Virus record (IMG/VR): IMGVR_UViG_3300032093_011130
Coordinates: 1-40,681 of that record
Strand: one strand, 5' to 3'
Source: a virus
DNA length: 40,681 nucleotides
Below, piece by piece: positions 32,125 through 40,681 of this stretch (positions within the stretch are counted from its first letter, which is position 1; each line of letters opens with the position of its first letter). The notes below the pieces were generated by a model, which did not search any database, was not told the origin of the DNA, and saw only the letters and a program-made list of their open reading frames with translations. Made by a program: the position numbers and the translations under genes.

Positions 32125-32790
32125 TTAAAAATCGGGATATTTTTTATTTTCACTATAATAATTTTTTACTTTTAAATCATTTCTAGTAAAAATATCTGTT
32201 TTACCACCTATTGATCCATTATTTTCTCCTTTACCTCTCTCATCACCATCAGATAGTGCGTTTTTATTCTGAGCGGAATATTGATTAGTTTCCTTATATA
32301 TGTTTTTTACTTTTAAATCATTTCTAGTTAAAATATCTGTTTTACCACCTATTGATCCATTATTTTCTCCTTTACCGAATTCATCCCCATCAGAAATTGC
32401 TCTATTATTTTGTGCCGAATATTGGTTTGTTTTTTTATAAATGTTTTTTACCTCTAAATTATTTCTAGTAAAAATATCTGTTTTACCACCAATAGAACCA
32501 TTTAAAGTATTTTCTCCCTTACCGAATTCATCCCCATCAGAAATTGCTCTATTATTTTGTGCCGAATATTGGTTTGTTTTTTTATATGTATTTTTTACTT
32601 CTAAATCGTTTCTAGTTAAAATATCTGTTTTACTACCTATCGCTCCATTATTTTCACCTTTACCTTTTTCGTCACCATCAGATAATGCGTTTTTATTAAC
32701 TGAAGAATATAAATCTTCGTAATTATATTCATTTCTTGCAACATGCTCTAATCTTTGTTGATTACCGATAATTTCTAATTTTGTTGGCAT
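32125..32790 (-). CDS. Protein built of four 47-residue repeats
   Basis: 221 residues. After about 30 N-terminal residues (MPTKLEIIGNQQRLEHVARN) there are four repeats. Each carries the signature SDGDExGKGENNGSIGGKTD, then I(L/F)TRN(D/N)L(E/K)VKN(I/T)Y and a QYSAQN spacer. One copy has a two-residue (TL) insertion. Copies are also near-identical at DNA level. Regular polar repeats of this length suggest a fibrous or surface-lattice component, but I know no family. It is translationally coupled to the WYL-like gene (1-base gap). Confidence 0.75.
   Translation of the reverse strand: MPTKLEIIGNQQRLEHVARNEYNYEDLYSSVNKNALSDGDEKGKGENNGAIGSKTDILTRNDLEVKNTYKKTNQYSAQNNRAISDGDEFGKGENTLNGSIGGKTDIFTRNNLEVKNIYKKTNQYSAQNNRAISDGDEFGKGENNGSIGGKTDILTRNDLKVKNIYKETNQYSAQNKNALSDGDERGKGENNGSIGGKTDIFTRNDLKVKNYYSENKKYPDF
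32145..32725 (-). repeat. Four tandem repeats of about 141 bp
   Basis: The conserved catcaccatc / catccccatc segment starts at 32240, 32382, 32529 and 32670, giving spacings of 142, 147 and 141 bases. Units 2 and 3 are the most alike. Confidence 0.85.
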
Positions 32791-32791
32791 A

Positions 32792-33286
32792 TTATAACAT
32801 TAGTTTTTTTATTTTTTCAATTTCTTCAAATAATTTTAAAGATGTTATTGGTGAAATTGATGATTTATTTGAATTACTTTTAATTAAATTAACTGGAATC
32901 TTAAAACTAAATTTTTTAGAATGTTTTTTAAGATGACTATTTTTTCTATAACCTGTTATTCCTCCCATTTCATCTGATCTTTTTCTTGAATCTTTTCTTT
33001 TATTAATTAAATCTCTTTCACCATCTAAAAATTGTTCACTCCACTTATTCATTAAATCACCTCCACACAAATCATATTTAGTTCTATCTTTTATTTTATC
33101 AATATTTTGTAAATCATGAATTATTCTTTTTAATTGACCATATTTTACTTTTTTATCTGATAATAATTTTTTTGCTCTATTTAAACCATGTGCATGTTTA
33201 CCATTCAGACCAACAATAGTATGATTAATCTTATCTAAAATATTTTGTGGAATATCGAATATTCTACCTTTTAAATCTTTATTCAT
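32792..33286 (-). CDS. Hypothetical basic protein
   Basis: 164 residues. The N-terminal 95 residues look like a compact helical domain (GLNGKHAHGLNRAKKLLSDK; YGQLKRIIHDLQNID; YDLCGGDLMNKWSEQFL), then a Lys/Arg/Ser-rich tail with KKHSKKFSFKIP. The conserved-looking GGDxMxxW turn suggests a real family that I cannot name. It overlaps the upstream gene end by 8 bases. Confidence 0.7.
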   Translation of the reverse strand: MNKDLKGRIFDIPQNILDKINHTIVGLNGKHAHGLNRAKKLLSDKKVKYGQLKRIIHDLQNIDKIKDRTKYDLCGGDLMNKWSEQFLDGERDLINKRKDSRKRSDEMGGITGYRKNSHLKKHSKKFSFKIPVNLIKSNSNKSSISPITSLKLFEEIEKIKKLML

Positions 33287-34010
33287 TGTTTTTTAGATAT
33301 TTTATGATATCTTCAACAGATAAATCATTACTTTCTAAACTATTTTTTAATGATTTTATTTGTTTTAATAAAATTGGATTTATTTCTTTATCACTATTTG
33401 AAAATATATCATTTATATCTGTTTTTTTAGATAAAATGCTTTCAATATATTCTTCTATATATTTTTGTGGATTTTCAATTAATCTAACTTTATCGCCGGG
33501 TAAATCTTCATCATAACCAAGTTGAGCCATTCTATCCTCCGCATCTTTTGGTTTTAAATTTAACTCATCTTCATAATGATCTTTAGCATCATCGTAAGAT
33601 TTGTCTTTTCCCATTGTTTCGTCATATCCTAACGCACCACTAATATCCGATTCCGCCCAATATCTTAAAGAAGTGTGAGTTCCATGGACACCATGTGTCC
33701 CCATCGTATTCGCACCCGTTTTAACTACTTTATCTGTAATAGAATCAGATCCAATTCCTTTAGTTTTTCTATTTTTTGGTTTTTTCCCTCTACTAATATT
33801 ACCTAATTCATCAACTATTTCATCCAAATCTTCAGATTTTTCAGGTATTTTATTAAAATCAGTTTTACTTGAAAATTCTTTAGCCAAATTAGACCATTTA
33901 TTTCTTTCTTTTTTTGGTAAAGACTTATCTCCGGCTTTCGCATAAAAATATCTTTGTTGTTTTTTTGATTTAAATGCCTCGTCAATTACCTGGTTTATAA
34001 AATTATTCAT
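33279..34010 (-). CDS. Hypothetical protein, candidate internal head protein
   Basis: 243 residues. N-terminus MNNFINQVIDEAFKSKKQQR contains I-D-E followed by A, an excellent match to the T4 prohead-protease rule, and resembles T4 capsid-targeting peptides. Residues 15-55 (KSKKQQRYFYAKAGDK... WSNLAKEFSSKTDF) match a basic motif recurrent in phage proteins. The middle has a His/Gly-rich HGVHGTHTSLRYW segment. It heads the - strand operon that runs down to 31254 and has its own TATTTATA motif. Confidence 0.75.
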   Translation of the reverse strand: MNNFINQVIDEAFKSKKQQRYFYAKAGDKSLPKKERNKWSNLAKEFSSKTDFNKIPEKSEDLDEIVDELGNISRGKKPKNRKTKGIGSDSITDKVVKTGANTMGTHGVHGTHTSLRYWAESDISGALGYDETMGKDKSYDDAKDHYEDELNLKPKDAEDRMAQLGYDEDLPGDKVRLIENPQKYIEEYIESILSKKTDINDIFSNSDKEINPILLKQIKSLKNSLESNDLSVEDIIKYLKNNE

Positions 34011-34024
34011 TAATACTATTTTTA

Positions 34025-34032
34025 TATAAATA
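34025..34032 (-). promoter_or_regulatory. Late-promoter-like motif before the 33279-34010 gene
   Basis: TATTTATA on the - strand, 14 bases before the ATG at 34010, in the divergent region with the fibre gene. Confidence 0.55.
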
Positions 34033-34049
34033 TCAAATGTTTCGAAAGA

Positions 34050-34057
34050 TATTTATT
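34050..34057 (+). promoter_or_regulatory. Variant late-promoter-like motif (TATTTATT) before the 34064 gene
   Basis: One mismatch to the core and 6 bases before the ATG at 34064. It supports that start over the in-frame ATG at 34037. Confidence 0.4.
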
Positions 34058-34063
34058 AAAAAT

Positions 34064-36571
34064 ATGAACAGTCAGAATATTTTAAAGTTTTTTGGGTCTA
34101 AACTGGATGTTAGACTAGATAGTTCGGAATATTACGATTATGAACTATCAAAAACTCAATTGGATTACAATAACGATGTATTAGATTTATCTACACCCAT
34201 AACATATTCGTCACTTAAAATTGACGACACTTTAACAGGTCTTACACATTATAGAAACACAATAACATTATGTGAAGTTGATAACACGGTAAATGACCCC
34301 AATTACATATATTCTGGTTTAAGTGTTGTTTTTTATTATGACGATTTTATTTCACATTTTAGTACAACCGCTTATACATATTCTAATATAATACTAAATA
34401 ACCATATATACACATATAACGGTATTTCAAATGAAACACATTATTTTAGAATATGTTCTTTTAACGAATCAATACCTATACAATTATCATTAAGTTCAGT
34501 TATTAGTTCAGGATCAATAAATTTAATTTATACATTAGAGTCAGATAAGATAGCCAAAGAAAATATAAATGTTTCTTTTATTCAAACTTTAAATTTTTTA
34601 ACTGGAGGGACAATAACAATTAACAGTGGAATAACACTTAACTTAGGAGAAAAAATAAGTTATTTAAATATTAACTTACCCCAATATAATTTTTTCGATT
34701 TAAACGCAAGTGGTCATTCGTTAACTGCAACCGCATCTACAACTAATTTGTTATCAACAACAATATTTGGTGATACAATATATTTGTTCCCGACACCAAC
34801 TCCAACCAATACTCCAACAAATACTCCAACCAATACTCCAACCAATACTCCAACTGAGACACCAACAAATACTCCCGATTCATCATCTACACCAACACCA
34901 ACAGAAACTCCAACTAATACACCAACTGAAAGTGTAACATCAACTCCAACTAATACACCAACTAATACTCCAACTGAGACTCCAACTGTAACACCAACCA
35001 ATACTCCAACTAATACACCAACTAATACTCCAACCGTAACACCAACTGAAACTCCTACCGAGACTCCAGGATTATCATCAACTCCAACACCTACTAATAC
35101 AGAAACACCAACCAATACGCCTACTGTTACACCTACGGTTACTCCAACAGTTACTCCTACTGAAAGTGTAACCCCAACAGTAACAGAAACCCCAACCAAC
35201 ACACCGACTAACACCCCAACTAATACAGTTACACTAACCGAAACACCAACAAATACTCCGACTAACACGCCAACTGAAAGTGTGACCCCAACTAATACAG
35301 TTACACCAACAGAAACGCCAACTAATACACCAACCGAATCTGTTACACCGACAGTTACACCTACAGTTACACCGACAGAAACGCCAACTAATACACCAAC
35401 CGAATCTGTTACACCAACAATAACAGATACCCCAACTGAAACACCTACTAACACACCGACTCAAACTGTAACACCTACTTTTATATGTGAACAATTCTTG
35501 TTAGATGAAAATTTAAATAATTTATTAACAGAGAATAATGACTTTATTTTAGGTGAAGAAAATATTTGTGTACCAACTCCTACACCAACTGAAACTCCAA
35601 CAAATACCCCTACTAATACACCTACACCAACCGAAACTCCAACTGTAACACCCACAAGTACAGTTACTCCAACTGAGACTCCAACTGTAACACCAACCAA
35701 TACACCAACTAATACACCGACTATTACACCAACTGAAAGTGTAACACCAACTGAAACACCTACCGAGACTCCAACCGTAACACCAACCAATACTGAAACT
35801 CCTACTAATACTCCAACCACTACACCAACTGAATCGGTTACACCTACCGAAACACCAACCGTAACACCAACTGAATCGGTTACACCTACCGAGACTCCAA
35901 CAGTTACACCTACAGAAACACCAACAATGACACCAAGTGAAACACCGGGTGGATCATCTACACCAACACCAACAGAAACGCCTACTAATACACCGACACT
36001 AACCGAAACACCAACAAATACTCCAACGGTTACCGTAACACCTACAATAATATGTGAACAATTTATATTGACTGAGAATTTAGACTTTATATTAGACGAA
36101 AATTCCAATTTCTTATTGGGTGAGGAAAATATTTGTGTTCCAACCCCAACTCCGACTAATACACCAACAGAAACCCCAACCGTAACTCCTACTAATACTC
36201 CGACTAACACCACTACGACCACACCAACTGAGACTCCAACTGAGACTCCAACTGTAACACCAACCAATACTCCAACTAACACACCGACTATTACACCTAC
36301 AGAAACACCAACTGGGACCCCCACAAATACACCAACAGTCACACCAACTGAATCGGTAACACCAACAGTTACGCCTACAGAAACACCAACAATGACACCA
36401 ACGGTTACACCAACTGAGACACTTGGTGGTTCACCAACTCCGACACCAACTGAAACAACAACACCAACACCAACATCAATATGTGAGATATATATATTAA
36501 CGGAATCTAATGATAATATAACATCAGAAAACAGTAATTTAATTATTACAGAACAAAATGTTTGTACGTAA
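34064..36571 (+). CDS. Thr-Pro repeat protein, probable tail fibre or surface adhesin
   Basis: 835 residues from the ATG at 34064 ([16 protein letters not shown]); an ATG at 34037 is in frame but lies before the promoter-like motif. Residues 1-240 are a beta-rich, non-repetitive domain. From about 245 to the end the chain is (T/N/E/V)PTxTP repeats, interrupted by three Cys-bounded modules of 28 residues at about 35486-35569, 36053-36136 and 36482-36565. The modules have the pattern CEQFLLxENxDxLLxEN, then [11 protein letters not shown]. The repeat looks like an extended, mucin-like stalk. A phage fibre or decoration protein is the best guess; no chaperone or trimerisation motif was seen. Confidence 0.8.
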   Translation: MNSQNILKFFGSKLDVRLDSSEYYDYELSKTQLDYNNDVLDLSTPITYSSLKIDDTLTGLTHYRNTITLCEVDNTVNDPNYIYSGLSVVFYYDDFISHFSTTAYTYSNIILNNHIYTYNGISNETHYFRICSFNESIPIQLSLSSVISSGSINLIYTLESDKIAKENINVSFIQTLNFLTGGTITINSGITLNLGEKISYLNINLPQYNFFDLNASGHSLTATASTTNLLSTTIFGDTIYLFPTPTPTNTPTNTPTNTPTNTPTETPTNTPDSSSTPTPTETPTNTPTESVTSTPTNTPTNTPTETPTVTPTNTPTNTPTNTPTVTPTETPTETPGLSSTPTPTNTETPTNTPTVTPTVTPTVTPTESVTPTVTETPTNTPTNTPTNTVTLTETPTNTPTNTPTESVTPTNTVTPTETPTNTPTESVTPTVTPTVTPTETPTNTPTESVTPTITDTPTETPTNTPTQTVTPTFICEQFLLDENLNNLLTENNDFILGEENICVPTPTPTETPTNTPTNTPTPTETPTVTPTSTVTPTETPTVTPTNTPTNTPTITPTESVTPTETPTETPTVTPTNTETPTNTPTTTPTESVTPTETPTVTPTESVTPTETPTVTPTETPTMTPSETPGGSSTPTPTETPTNTPTLTETPTNTPTVTVTPTIICEQFILTENLDFILDENSNFLLGEENICVPTPTPTNTPTETPTVTPTNTPTNTTTTTPTETPTETPTVTPTNTPTNTPTITPTETPTGTPTNTPTVTPTESVTPTVTPTETPTMTPTVTPTETLGGSPTPTPTETTTPTPTSICEIYILTESNDNITSENSNLIITEQNVCT
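34795..36470 (+). repeat. Thr-Pro coding hexanucleotide-like repeat tract 1
   Basis: Degenerate 12- and 18-base units of the type (caaccaatact/ccaactgaaact) encode TPTNTP and TPTETP hundreds of times, broken only by the Cys modules. The complementary strand carries long [11 protein letters not shown] frames as a by-product. Confidence 0.95.
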
Positions 36572-36596
36572 ATGTGATATTATTATGATTTATGAT

Positions 36597-36604
36597 TATT
36601 TATA
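36597..36604 (+). promoter_or_regulatory. Late-promoter-like motif before the 36616 gene
   Basis: Exact TATTTATA, 11 bases before the ATG at 36616, in the 44-base gap between the two repeat protein genes. Confidence 0.55.
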
Positions 36605-36615
36605 ATTAAAATTTA

Positions 36616-39468
36616 ATGCCAATCGACAATATTTTATTATCTGGATTTTCATCAAACTATACTGATTGTGTAAATTTATTAGACGATCCAAATAATTGTT
36701 GTATCCAATCACCAAAATTAAATGCAAAACCTTGGGCATACAAATTTGATACAGGTAGTGGTGTTGATAATTGTTCCGAAATAATAAATAGAAGACCTGA
36801 AAAAGGTTGGTCTTTGGATTTTATTTTTAATAGAAATAATTATCCTTGGATTTCCGGAAATACATTTTATTATATTGGTGTTAGGGGGGACGATGATTTA
36901 TATGATTATGCCGATAATAATTTATCTTTTAAGTTTACACAAGATGGTAGAATAAAATATTCTACAACACATTATTCTGGTTTTTGTTTTTCAAATAGTG
37001 GTTTTACCGAAACATTTTATGTTTCATCAGGAGAAACTCCGACACTATGTGTTACCGACCCAACAAAAGATTTTAATATAACCATAGTATTTGACAGATA
37101 TAAAAGATTAACGGATTGTGATTTAAAAAATGATGGTGGATGGCATGATTTAATAACGGGACAAACATTAAATAATAATCCTTTAAATATTTTAACTGGA
37201 GAAACACCAACCTACTCATATGTTGAAACATTAAATAAAAAATGGGCAAATGAAAGAAATGATAGATTGGGTGTGTTAAAATTTTATTTAAATGGTAGAT
37301 TAATACATAAAGTAAAAAATTTTGAAGAAATAATACCATCAGATAGAGGATTACAACCTTTTATTTTATCTTGGGGAGGTGGAACGGGATTGATGAACAA
37401 TATACATGAAGGTGTTAGTTCATTTGATATAAAATCAATAAAATATTATGAAGAACCATTAAATTTTGTAAATGTTAGACATAATTTCTTAACAAGATTA
37501 AACAATTATGATTTTGAAATTTGTGGTGACGACTGTGTATCCATACTTACACCATTATTATCTCCAACACCAACACCGACCCCAATTATAACATTAACAC
37601 CAACACCGACCCCAATTATAACATTAACACCAACACCAACTATTACTCCAACAGTTACTCCGACTAATACTGTTACACCCACCAATACAATAACCCCAAC
37701 AGTTACCCCGACTAATACTGTTACACTTACTATAACACCAACGGTAACTCCAACTGAAAGTGTTACACCAACTATTACACCTACTGAAAGTGTAACACCA
37801 ACTATTACACCTACGGTTACACCAACAGTTACACCAGATTGTTCAATTGAGTTTACAACTGAAAATAATTTAAATATAACTACAGAAAATGGTTTATTGT
37901 TGGCTTCAGAAATAAATACATGTATTGATCCGACTCCGACACCAACACCATCACCATCTGTAACTATAGAAAACATTGTTTGGGAATTAATACAAAGTGG
38001 TGAAATAACGGGTGGTAGTATAACAACGTTAACCGATTTTTATGATGTCACATTAAGTTATAGTGGGGTAGGGACAATAGGTGTCGAAAATGCACAATTT
38101 TCAGAATGTTTATTTTGTCAAAATGTGACACAACCAAATACTGGTGTTACATATTATGTACAAGGACCAAATCAAATGGTCTTTAATTTCTCTCCAGCAA
38201 TTACAGATGCGTTATTAGGTGTTTGGTCATTAGGTTCACCATCAATATTACAATCGTTTACTGTAAATAAAAATATTGAAAATTTTGAACCTTGTATTGC
38301 AACATGTAATGTTGGATTAATTATTGATACATTTAATAGAAGAATATCAGGAAATGAGGCATATGGTGTTGTGACTATTCCTGGTACACATTCTGAAATA
38401 ACATTAACATTTACAGGAGCAGAATTTAGAACAAATTTATTATGGGGAATATTGGGAGCGATACCCGCACCGACACCAACTACAACACCAACACCAACGG
38501 TTACACCAACTACAACACCAACACCAACGGTTACACCTACCAATACGCCTACCAACACGGTTACACCTACCAATACGCCTACCAACACGGTTACACCTAC
38601 CAATACGCCTACCAATACACCTACCAATACGCCTACCAATACACCTACAAATACACCTACAAATACACCTACAAATACGGTTACCCCGACCAATACTCCT
38701 ACTAACACACCTACAAATACTTCCACAGTTACACCAACAGTTACACCAACTGAGACGCCGACTAATACACCAACCAATACTCCTACCGAAAGTGTTACAC
38801 CTACACCAACCGAAACTCCAACAGTAACACCAACTGAAACCCCAACACCAACACCGGGATTAAGTCAAACTCCAACACCAACAGTAACTCCGACGATAAT
38901 ATGTGAACAATTCTTATTATCAGAAAACAATGATTATTTATTAACTGAAAATGATGATTTATTATTAGGTGAAGAAAATATATGTATACCAACACCAACA
39001 CCTACCAATACACCTACAGAAACACCGACTAACACTCCAACTAGTACAGTAACACCAACGGAAACTCCAACGGTTACACCGACTAATACACCAACCAATA
39101 CTCCTACTGAAAGTGTTACACCAACAGTAACTCCAACTGAAAGTGTTACACCAACAGTCACACCAACCGAATCGGTAACTCCAACAGTTACACCAACGGT
39201 GAGTGAAACGCCAGGATTAAGTCAAACACCAACACCTACAGTTACACCAACAATAATATGTGAGCAATTCTTATTAAATGAGAATTCAGATAATTTATTG
39301 GCCGAAAATGATGATTTATTATTAGGTGAAGAAAATATATGTATACCAACACCAACACCAACAGAAACCCCAACTAACACTCCAACCAACACAGTAACAC
39401 CGACAATAACACCAAGTAATACGCCAGACCAAATAAATACATTATTTATGTTTATACCAAATTTATAA
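36616..39468 (+). CDS. Thr-Pro repeat protein with LamG-like N-terminal domain, probable tail fibre/adhesin
   Basis: 950 residues. Residues about 30-290 resemble a LamG/concanavalin-like sandwich ([65 protein letters not shown]), a fold often used to bind glycans. Residues about 320-410 are the first Thr-Pro tract. A degenerate Cys module follows (37840-37923), then a second beta domain at about 450-610 ([19 protein letters not shown]... [17 protein letters not shown]). A long tract carries two further Cys modules (38902-38985, 39259-39342). Same layout as the preceding gene, so the two are probably related by duplication. Confidence 0.8.
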   Translation: MPIDNILLSGFSSNYTDCVNLLDDPNNCCIQSPKLNAKPWAYKFDTGSGVDNCSEIINRRPEKGWSLDFIFNRNNYPWISGNTFYYIGVRGDDDLYDYADNNLSFKFTQDGRIKYSTTHYSGFCFSNSGFTETFYVSSGETPTLCVTDPTKDFNITIVFDRYKRLTDCDLKNDGGWHDLITGQTLNNNPLNILTGETPTYSYVETLNKKWANERNDRLGVLKFYLNGRLIHKVKNFEEIIPSDRGLQPFILSWGGGTGLMNNIHEGVSSFDIKSIKYYEEPLNFVNVRHNFLTRLNNYDFEICGDDCVSILTPLLSPTPTPTPIITLTPTPTPIITLTPTPTITPTVTPTNTVTPTNTITPTVTPTNTVTLTITPTVTPTESVTPTITPTESVTPTITPTVTPTVTPDCSIEFTTENNLNITTENGLLLASEINTCIDPTPTPTPSPSVTIENIVWELIQSGEITGGSITTLTDFYDVTLSYSGVGTIGVENAQFSECLFCQNVTQPNTGVTYYVQGPNQMVFNFSPAITDALLGVWSLGSPSILQSFTVNKNIENFEPCIATCNVGLIIDTFNRRISGNEAYGVVTIPGTHSEITLTFTGAEFRTNLLWGILGAIPAPTPTTTPTPTVTPTTTPTPTVTPTNTPTNTVTPTNTPTNTVTPTNTPTNTPTNTPTNTPTNTPTNTPTNTVTPTNTPTNTPTNTSTVTPTVTPTETPTNTPTNTPTESVTPTPTETPTVTPTETPTPTPGLSQTPTPTVTPTIICEQFLLSENNDYLLTENDDLLLGEENICIPTPTPTNTPTETPTNTPTSTVTPTETPTVTPTNTPTNTPTESVTPTVTPTESVTPTVTPTESVTPTVTPTVSETPGLSQTPTPTVTPTIICEQFLLNENSDNLLAENDDLLLGEENICIPTPTPTETPTNTPTNTVTPTITPSNTPDQINTLFMFIPNL
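37560..39430 (+). repeat. Thr-Pro coding repeat tracts in the second repeat gene
   Basis: Tracts at about 37560-37835 and 38465-39430 encode [12 protein letters not shown] and TESVTP units. The stretch 38530-38700 contains near-perfect copies of acctaccaatacgcctacc, so slippage or recombination is likely. Confidence 0.95.
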
Positions 39469-39471
39469 AAT

Positions 39472-40681
39472 ATGGAAGATGTACGTTTATTAGATGAGAT
39501 AGTGACAAAATATCAAACAGAAACATCAGATAATGTTATTGGTGTTGGATATGGGTATAAAGTTACAAACGGTTTGTTAACAACAGAAAAGTCATTAATT
39601 TTTAGTGTTTCTAAAAAATTACCATTAGAACAAATAGACGAAAAAGATATAATCCCTAACACAATAACTTATTCGGGAGAAACATTTAAAACAGATGTGG
39701 TTGAATTAGAAATAAAACCATTAAATTGTCCTGTTGATTTTTATGATTGGCAAGTTATAGCACCATCTAATAGAAATAAAATAAGACCACTTAAATGTGG
39801 TATATCAGTTACAAATTATAGTGATTTAAGTGGATTTGTAGGTACACTAGGATTTTTAGCGGTAGATAACGATACTAATTCATTAGTTGGGGTATCAAAT
39901 AACCATGTTTTAGTTTCCGATGCATTTATAAATGTACAAAAAAGTTCTACAGGATCAATATCATCAATACTTAATGATTTTGTAACACAACCAAATGAGG
40001 TCGGTAATTCCGGTCTAAATAATTCAATTGGTATTGTAAAAAAATACAAAACAATTTCTGGTGGTACATTAAATTACGCGGACGTTGCATTAACAACAAT
40101 TAATTCATCCGATATAGATGTGAACACATCTTATTTAATGGAGGGTGTGACAGGATGGACTCAACCATTAGAGTTTGCGAGTTCATCTGAAATAGATGGT
40201 TTGTTAACAAATAAAAATAATTTATTTAGTGCAGGAAGAACAACAGGATCTAAAGGTGAGGGTGAAATGAAGTTATTAACAAATTCATACCCCGTAACAA
40301 TAAATATTAACTATCTAAAACAAGGAAATAATACAACAATACAATTTGGTAGGTGTATACAATTTGTTGCGAGTGCAAGTACTACACCAAACGGTACCAT
40401 ATGTGCATTCCCAATAAATGGTGGAGATTCTGGATCTGCTCTTGTTGCAGATTTCTCGGGAACAAGAAAAATTGTCGGTTTAGTTTTTGCGGGAGGATTA
40501 CTTAGTGGTGTAACGTATTATGGTTACGCAAATAGAATAGATGATGTTGCAGATTCCATAAATATATCACCGTGGACAGGTCAAACCGTAAACTATTCAA
40601 ATACGGGTGTAACTGAAACACATATTGTTTTGGGTAAAAGTTCTGATGAAAAAATTATTTTATCGGGGAAAACTTTTTGGC
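39472..40681 (+). CDS. Trypsin-like (chymotrypsin-fold) serine protease, 3' end outside the window
   Basis: 403 residues are visible and the frame is open at the window end. The S1-type catalytic triad is in order: His145 in VSNNHVL, Asp204 in NYADVALTT and Ser320 in NGGDSGSALV, with a following KIVGLVFAGG strand. No signal peptide is seen. The first 65 residues (EIVTKYQTETSDNVIGVGYGYK) resemble the start of bacterial trypsin-like proteases that begin with a VGVGxG motif. It starts 3 bases after the second repeat-protein gene, so it is co-transcribed with it and may process or accompany the fibre. A C-terminal binding domain may lie beyond the window. Confidence 0.85.
   Translation, partial: MEDVRLLDEIVTKYQTETSDNVIGVGYGYKVTNGLLTTEKSLIFSVSKKLPLEQIDEKDIIPNTITYSGETFKTDVVELEIKPLNCPVDFYDWQVIAPSNRNKIRPLKCGISVTNYSDLSGFVGTLGFLAVDNDTNSLVGVSNNHVLVSDAFINVQKSSTGSISSILNDFVTQPNEVGNSGLNNSIGIVKKYKTISGGTLNYADVALTTINSSDIDVNTSYLMEGVTGWTQPLEFASSSEIDGLLTNKNNLFSAGRTTGSKGEGEMKLLTNSYPVTININYLKQGNNTTIQFGRCIQFVASASTTPNGTICAFPINGGDSGSALVADFSGTRKIVGLVFAGGLLSGVTYYGYANRIDDVADSINISPWTGQTVNYSNTGVTETHIVLGKSSDEKIILSGKTFW

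Noticed and set aside
34714-36342. Long - strand open frames rich in [11 protein letters not shown] opposite the Thr-Pro gene (also 37506-37976, 38172-38777, 38934-39161).
   Set aside because: They are the complement of the Thr-Pro repeat; the repeat has no stop codons on the other strand. The + strand frame is longer, has non-repetitive domains and fits the promoter-like motif.
34795-39430. CRISPR-like or satellite array reading of the regular repeats.
   Set aside because: Units are degenerate at third positions and keep the reading frame without unique spacers, as expected for a coding repeat.
1-40681. tRNA genes or a diversity-generating retroelement.
   Set aside because: No cloverleaf-capable gaps and no reverse transcriptase motif were seen; intergenic gaps are nearly all under 115 bases.

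Overview
The window is a contiguous piece of a large, AT-rich, T4-like tailed phage (myovirus) genome. The best-supported landmark is a T4-type head block on the + strand: large terminase (gp17-like, 5881-7656), portal (gp20-like, 7710-9560), prohead protease (gp21-like, 11059-11742), acidic scaffold (gp22-like, 11821-13299) and major capsid protein (gp23-like, 13325-15070). The host is probably a member of the Bacteroidota. Start codons lack Shine-Dalgarno sequences, and the phage carries its own ribosomal protein bS21 (10301-10492, - strand) with the KPSVxKR signature I associate with Bacteroidota bS21. The host call is an inference.

Layout. 1-5835 (+): the 3' end of an Hsp20 chaperone, small unknown genes, a KTSC protein, a nucleotidyltransferase-like protein and several unrecognised, probably virion-related genes leading into the terminase. 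5881-15070 (+): the head module, interrupted by the opposite-strand bS21 gene. 15166-15853 (+): three small unknown genes. 15854-24014 (-): candidate internal or structural proteins, a tail/baseplate protein ending in a DUF1566 lectin-like domain, a gp5-like OB-fold baseplate protein, a large hydrophobic virion protein and helical small proteins. 23998-30583 (-): a gp55-like late sigma factor, three glycosyltransferases, a HAD-like protein lacking its nucleophile, PhoH-like ATPase, dUTPase and small unknowns. 30633-34010 (-): unknown, probably structural proteins, one with a WYL-like domain and one made of four 47-residue repeats. 34064-40681 (+): two very long Thr-Pro repeat proteins (probable fibres or adhesins, the second with a LamG-like N-terminus), followed by a trypsin-like serine protease cut by the window end.

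How it works together. The sigma factor probably directs late transcription. An 8-base motif, TATTTATA on the coding strand, lies 3-42 bases upstream of at least 11 gene or operon starts on both strands, and one-mismatch copies lie before others; it is the likely late promoter core. Strong hairpin terminators separate units at 363-388, 957-978, 5842-5864, 10293-10315, 15096-15119 and about 27461-27488. The prohead protease probably matures the capsid protein at an IxE site after residue 60. Several unknown genes carry similar (L/I)xE sites near their N-termini and may encode capsid-packaged internal proteins. The repeat proteins, lectin-like domains, glycosyltransferases and serine protease together suggest an elaborate, possibly glycosylated, host-contact apparatus.

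No tRNA, rRNA, insertion sequence, integrase or CRISPR array was seen. No stretch longer than 300 bases lacks a gene.
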